Assembly (NCBI GenBank): GCA_947359465.1 | Contig: OX375874.1 | Span: forward strand, 86,481,672-86,545,671 | DNA: 64,000 bases | Direction: 5' to 3' | From: Metellina segmentata | Taxonomy: Eukaryota > Arthropoda > Arachnida > Araneae > Tetragnathidae | Shown here: piece after piece, positions 59,401 through 64,000 of the stretch | Layout of the letters: every line of letters begins with the position of its first letter | Numbering within the stretch: the stretch's first letter is position 1 | Notes under the pieces: generated by a model | Seen by the model: only the letters and a program-made list of their open reading frames with translations | Told to the model about the DNA's origin: nothing | Database searches by the model: none | Translations under genes and position numbers: made by a program

Positions 59401-60870
59401 AAAGACCTAAGACCTGAAATGTGTTCAATGAGTTGGATGTTACATTTCACAAAATACTTTAAATGTTTCTCAAAAGGGTAAGTAAAATAACGTTACTAAT
59501 CCTGCTTTAATGAAATCGATCAAAACACTTGATACGTACTTGTGAATGAAAATATCGTTGTCACATACTCCTTATCATCTACTATACATAAAACCTACAT
59601 GATTTATTAAAGTTTTTAAAATTAAAACAGGGATACTAAACTAAACTTTGAACATAGACGTCCGAAAAACAATTTATTCCTTAATCCCACCATTTTTATA
59701 ATGTCTGAGAAAATGATTCATAAATATTGAATTTTAAGAATAGGAAGGAAGTTATTTGGGTCAATGAAATCACACAACTTTAAGAAATTTTATTCTAAAA
59801 TCATAAATATGTTTTCATCTACTTCTAAGCCGAATGAAACAAAAACAATTTGATGAAATGAAATTGAAGCTATCATAGAAAGACAGGAAATTTTTTTTTA
59901 TCTCGAAATATTCGTGACAATTTGGGAGTACCATTCATAGCAATAACATAATTCGAAACAAATCATGTATATATTTTTATGTAATTCCAAAAACATTGCA
60001 GGGAAAGTCCTTCAAAGTTTGTGAATGAGTTCTCAACAACGTAAAAATCAACCCCTAAGGAATTTAAAATATTCAAGCAACTGATTTAATGGATACTTGT
60101 ACTCGATTAGCCTAGTTTAAAAGCTGTTTCTACAAAAACGTCTTACTCATAAAATCGCAGTTTGTTTCTTTTTTTAGTTAATACAAATATTTGAGAGTAG
60201 AGATAATTGTTTAATCTTTTATTCTTTGGAACTAGATTGAATTTAATTTAAGAAAAATGCATCAAAAACTACAAATTCCACTTTTAGATTTTGTGTACAC
60301 TATACAGTGACATGCTTACAGTTACAATACTTTCTTTCCTTGTTTGATTATTAAAACTAACTTATGAAAGTATTTTGATTCTTAAACCTGGATTGAAGGA
60401 ATAAAATTTGCACATTAGAAGATTTCTTCAAATTTCATTTTACGTTGAGTAATTATTCTTGCCTGCTTTTAAACAATAGAAGTTGAAAAATAAACTTTTG
60501 TTGGGGAAAATGTGACCCGGAATTAATTTATTTCCGTTTTATAGATGCTATTGCAGTGGAAAATTTTAAAAATTATTTGGAGGAGTGTTTTTCTCATGGG
60601 TGAAAACTCAAGTATGTTATTAACTGAAACGCGATCTCTAAAGTTCACCTACTTCCCGATGTTATTTTCATTTATTTTAAGAGACAAATAGTTTCTTTTG
60701 TTACTCACCTTTTTCCGTCGGCTGCCGACAATTGCTGATCACAGAGAAAGTGGTAAAAGCTAATAACGATCAATATTAAACGATTTAAAATTATGTGTAA
60801 TAGAAATTTAGGAGGTCATTTCTGTGAGAAGATTATTTTTCATTGTGTTGATGACATCAGTGGTTGTCGT
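59401..60870. other. Intergenic DNA upstream of gene D, nothing recognised
   Basis: AT-rich with no supported gene. Confidence 0.5.
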
Positions 60871-60871
60871 G

Positions 60872-60910
60872 TATATAAGGGACTCACCATCGTTGGATAT
60901 TCATATCAGT
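60872..60910 (+). promoter_or_regulatory. Gene D core promoter
   Basis: TATATAAG at 60872-60879 and TCAGT at 60906-60910, about 30 bp apart; the ATG follows at 60990. Confidence 0.68.
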
Positions 60911-60989
60911 TCTTCTGTTTGCTCAAGCAACTCCTAAGAGTCTGACAAATCTCCGATATTAGTATTAGCTTCATTCTACACTTTTCACC

Positions 60990-62862
60990 ATGATGTTTAC
61001 CCAGGTATGTACATTGAAGTTAAACCATGCTTGCAGTGCTTAATGGTTTCAAGCTATATTGTTAGAAGTTCTGTATAATGTAGCTATGCATTCATTTTTT
61101 CAGGTCATATCCGTCTTCTTTATGTTAACTATCATCAGAAGTGCCTATGCTTTGGGAACGGCAATTGGAATGGAAGGATATGGAGGTGGAATGGGAGGCT
61201 TTGGAGGTGGAATGAGAGACTATGGTGGAGGAATGGGGGGATATGGAGGCATGGGAGGATATGGAAGCATGGGAGGATATGGAGGCATGCGAGGATATGG
61301 AGGCATGGGATACGTAAGAATCTTTATTTGTTCTATAATCATTCACTAAAAATCATCGAAAATATTCTGATCTTTAACTGAAATTTATACCTTGTATTTA
61401 ATCTATGTGTGTAGCATATATTTCATATTTAATGCGTTACATTTAATATATTTACCATATACGTATTTCTTTATTATGAAAATACGTTGATATTTATATT
61501 CAAAATAAGAAATGTATTCAAGTTTTTATTATTTTCAAGAATCTTGCCAAAATATGTAAGAGTAAAAATGCATGTTCTTAAACAGAACTTTAAGACTCCC
61601 CATTGTGCACTCCGTATGTATTTCGAATATATACATGTATGATTTGACAAAATAAATTATCTCTTTTCCTGGTAGAAAAATGTTTTCCAAGAACTTAAAG
61701 TGAGAATTTTGACTTTGCTTTCGTATTCGTGTATTATTACAGAGGCCCATACATATTGTAGCTACTCATCGTTAGTTAGTACAAATATAATTTGATCACG
61801 TCAGTCAGTGTTAAAATGCTACATTCTTATACAAAAATGCATTGTCAATAATTCAATTCAATGCTTAAGGGGACCAGCGCACAAAAATCTTTCAAAATTT
61901 CGATTTTTTTTTTTATAAATTTAAATAAATGTTTATACAATTGTTTTTAAACTGATATATTATTTATGAAGATAAGTTGTATAGAAGTATTTTATAGATG
62001 TTTTTGAAAAATACCTGTACGTACCTCAAGATATTCTTTAAATTTCAATATTTCAAAATGTGTATTATTTCCATAAAAGGAACATTTTTTCAAAGTATAT
62101 TCAAAGAATTGATTTACGAAGTATAACATACCCAAAAAACCTTTTAACACGAGCTTTTTTCTATCTTCTTAGAAAAGTTCCTTTTGACTGTTGAAAAGGA
62201 TGAAAAATGTTTTTTAAAAAGCTCCGTGTTAAAGTGTTTAAAAGTGTCTTCATAAGCTGTATAAAAAATTCAAATCAATACGCATAAAAGATTCTGAGAA
62301 AATGTTCTTTAAAACTTGACCATTTCAAAGATAGTTCATTGGTCTGCCAATGACTGCACTTGTCCCTTTAACTCTTGCTTCTAACGTCAAGTAAATCTCA
62401 AATCCTAAACAAAACTATTAAAATTCTTGCTATAATGGTTTATTAACTTACTATGCATGTGTAAAAAAATGTGTGCAATAGTGGTTCATAATACTAGTAC
62501 ATTTTTTACTTGAATGAGAGGAATCGACTTATAGATATCAATAAGTGTTTTCTAACTTGTGCTGATATTTTAGTCCATGCCAAGACCCTACGCTTTTGGA
62601 TACCAAGCCCCAGGATATGGTGGCAATTCCCATCACAGTGAGCAAGGAGATGGCACCGGCAACGTGAAGGGATCCTACGGTTACACAGATGCACAGGGGT
62701 TGTACAGGAGTGTCGAGTACTCAGCTGGACAAGGAGGATTCCAGGCTCGTGTGATGACCAATGAGCCAGGAACTAATGATCATAGAGGAGAACATCCCGC
62801 CCATGTTTCTATGATGACCCAACATACTCCAGTAGGAGTTCAAGAAAAATACACACCAATGC
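60990..62862 (+). CDS. Gene D: Gly/Met-rich R&R cuticular protein, first 3 exons (3' end outside window)
   Basis: Exons: 60990-61004, 61104-61313 and 62574-62862 (phases 0, 0, 1), giving 171 residues plus one base of the next codon. The signal peptide is MMFTQVISVFFMLTIIRSAY then A. A GGYGGMGGYG repeat region follows. The R&R exon reads SMPRPYAFGYQAPGYGGNSH, SEQGDGTGNVKGSYGYTD, GLYRSVEYSAGQGGFQA, then TNEPGT. The donor is ATGC|gtaagt. By comparison with genes A-C, one or more Gly-rich 3' exons should follow, but none with the family pattern is visible up to 64000. The start was chosen at the first of two adjacent ATGs, in the same context as gene C. The N-terminal three exons are firm; the C-terminus is unknown. 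Confidence 0.88.
61869..62367. mobile_element. 499-bp TTAA-flanked element in gene D intron 2
   Basis: Left tip GGGGACCAGCGCACA and right tip TGCACTTGTCCCT are imperfect inverted repeats. TTAA occurs at 61865-61868 and 62368-62371. Related sequence occurs at 4766-5010. Non-coding. Confidence 0.75.
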
Positions 62863-63584
62863 GTAAGTTTCCATTGATATTAACAGCTACTACAATCCCA
62901 ATGTTTAGAAATATCCATCCTTAGCAAATACGACCGTCATATTCAAGAAAGCAGGGTCTCCATGAAATGTCATTTATATACTGATATGCTGGATACGTAG
63001 TAAATATATGATACATCATTACCATAGAACTGTGGTTCCCGAAATGTTCAATTCGAAAACTCCAAAAATTCTATTCGAGAAAGTGATAAAAAATTTAGCG
63101 AACCCCTTGAAATGATAAAATCAAATGGTGCAAAAACTACATGGGTAAGAGTTTAACGCCATATTTATTTTCTACGTAGCGTGACTAAAACGGCAATTAT
63201 CTACATTTTAATGTACCCCAGAACTATGTTAAAGCATTTTGGTAGTGTATGTATAGTGTCTATTTTCAGACTAGATGGCAGTGTGTGTTTACACAACCAA
63301 TCCCTCTCATGCAAAAAATGAATACAACAAGAATTACAAACTGATCTAAAGTATCACTTAAGAATATGGGCGATAATAGAATGTCTAAGTTCATATTACT
63401 AGTAAATTTTAAAAGCTTTTAACTTTTAGACTACGGCCAGTACAGCAGTTGCACCTTGAAATTTAAAAGAATTAGCCACAGTTATATCTATAGCCACATT
63501 CAAAAGGTTAAGTAATATAAAATTGGGTTCACAAAGTTTCGGTAAAATTAATATTTTTAATGATTAAAGTGAAACTGATGAATT
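62863..63584 (+). other. Gene D intron 3, no family-type exon seen
   Basis: No acceptor followed by GTGG[CA]ATGGG was found. AT-rich. Confidence 0.5.
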
Positions 63585-63835
63585 AATTACTGGTGGTTAG
63601 AGCGTTCATATGTCGAGTAGAAAGTAGCCAATGCCCGTCTGGCATGTCTAAGCCACATGTCAAACAGACCCTGAGCACGTATTGCTCATTCGATTCCTGT
63701 CGGAACATCAGAGGAACGTCTTTTCTCTTTTTAATCTTACTTCCTTCTCTGTCCATTCGCCTTCGCTCCTCACGCAGCCCATAGTAGGTAGAGGGCGCTG
63801 GTGATGAGAAAAGGGGAGGTTTGCAGTTTAACCCC
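63585..63835 (+). repeat. Possible tRNA-derived SINE in gene D intron 3
   Basis: GGTGGTTAGAGCGTTC (A-box-like) and CATTCGATTCCTGTCGG (B-box-like) start a GC-richer block of about 250 bp. Single copy in the window, so tentative. Confidence 0.45.
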
Positions 63836-64000
63836 TACAAAAAAATTGTTCCTAAAGCTGTAAAAGCTTTGTTATAAGATTTATTTTCAATATTAATTTT
63901 AAATACATTAACCTATATCCATTTTCAACAAGGGGTCACCATGGATCAGTGTGTGTGCGATATTATTATTATCTGTCAGTAAAACTTTCCTTGTGCGTGC

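Noticed and set aside
63427..63506. Candidate fourth exon of gene D after ACTTTTAG (reads HYGQYSSCTLK in the right phase)
   Set aside because: It contains Cys and is not Gly-rich, has no repeat and no GKS[GA]Y end; probably a chance open stretch.

Overview
The window looks like nuclear DNA of a chelicerate, most likely a spider. It is AT-rich and crowded with transposons, and it carries a same-strand tandem array of small intron-containing genes. These encode secreted glycine-rich proteins with a Rebers-Riddiford (R&R, chitin_bind_4) domain. The domain form, with an xYGYTDxxGLYRxVEYxAG core followed by TNEPGT, resembles arachnid rigid cuticular proteins. Nothing prokaryotic was seen. The species is inferred from family resemblance only.

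Genes. Four cuticular-protein genes lie on the + strand and share one architecture. Exon 1 is tiny (5-6 codons). Exon 2 holds the rest of the signal peptide plus Gly-rich repeats. Exon 3 is the R&R chitin-binding exon (94-108 codons). A phase-1 junction leads into one or more Gly-rich 3' exons, which end in G-K-S-[GA]-Y in the three genes whose ends are visible. Gene A is 6587-13018 (255 aa), gene B 24059-31788 (11 exons, up to 406 aa), gene C 47338-50995 (279 aa), and gene D starts at 60990 and runs out of the window after three exons. Each has a TATA box about 30 bp upstream of a TCAGT- or TCATT-like initiator; the initiator is unclear for B. Together they would supply chitin-binding, Gly/Met-rich structural proteins of the exoskeleton.

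The most unusual region is the 3' half of gene B (about 26.5-31.6 kb). It is a serial array of duplicated mini-exons, all symmetric phase 1-1 and multiples of three. Seven look usable and several are decayed. They are separated by homologous introns and partly split up by Helitrons, a SINE and a TTAA element. Any combination of live exons keeps the reading frame.

Between and inside the genes: a Tc1-like relic (1.36-2.90 kb); a four-level nest of Tc1, piggyBac, Helitron and SINE (15.6-19.9 kb); mariner-like relics (13.2, 22.2, 42.5, 44.7 kb); a three-level MITE/mariner/TTAA-element nest (44.5-46.4 kb); hAT-like elements in gene A intron 3; two families of short non-autonomous Helitrons; several tRNA-derived SINEs; AT microsatellites; and a 32-bp-arm perfect palindrome at 44.2 kb. 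The remaining long AT-rich stretches (for example 19.9-22.1, 35.9-38.2, 39.8-42.4 and 53.5-57.3 kb) show no gene I can support.
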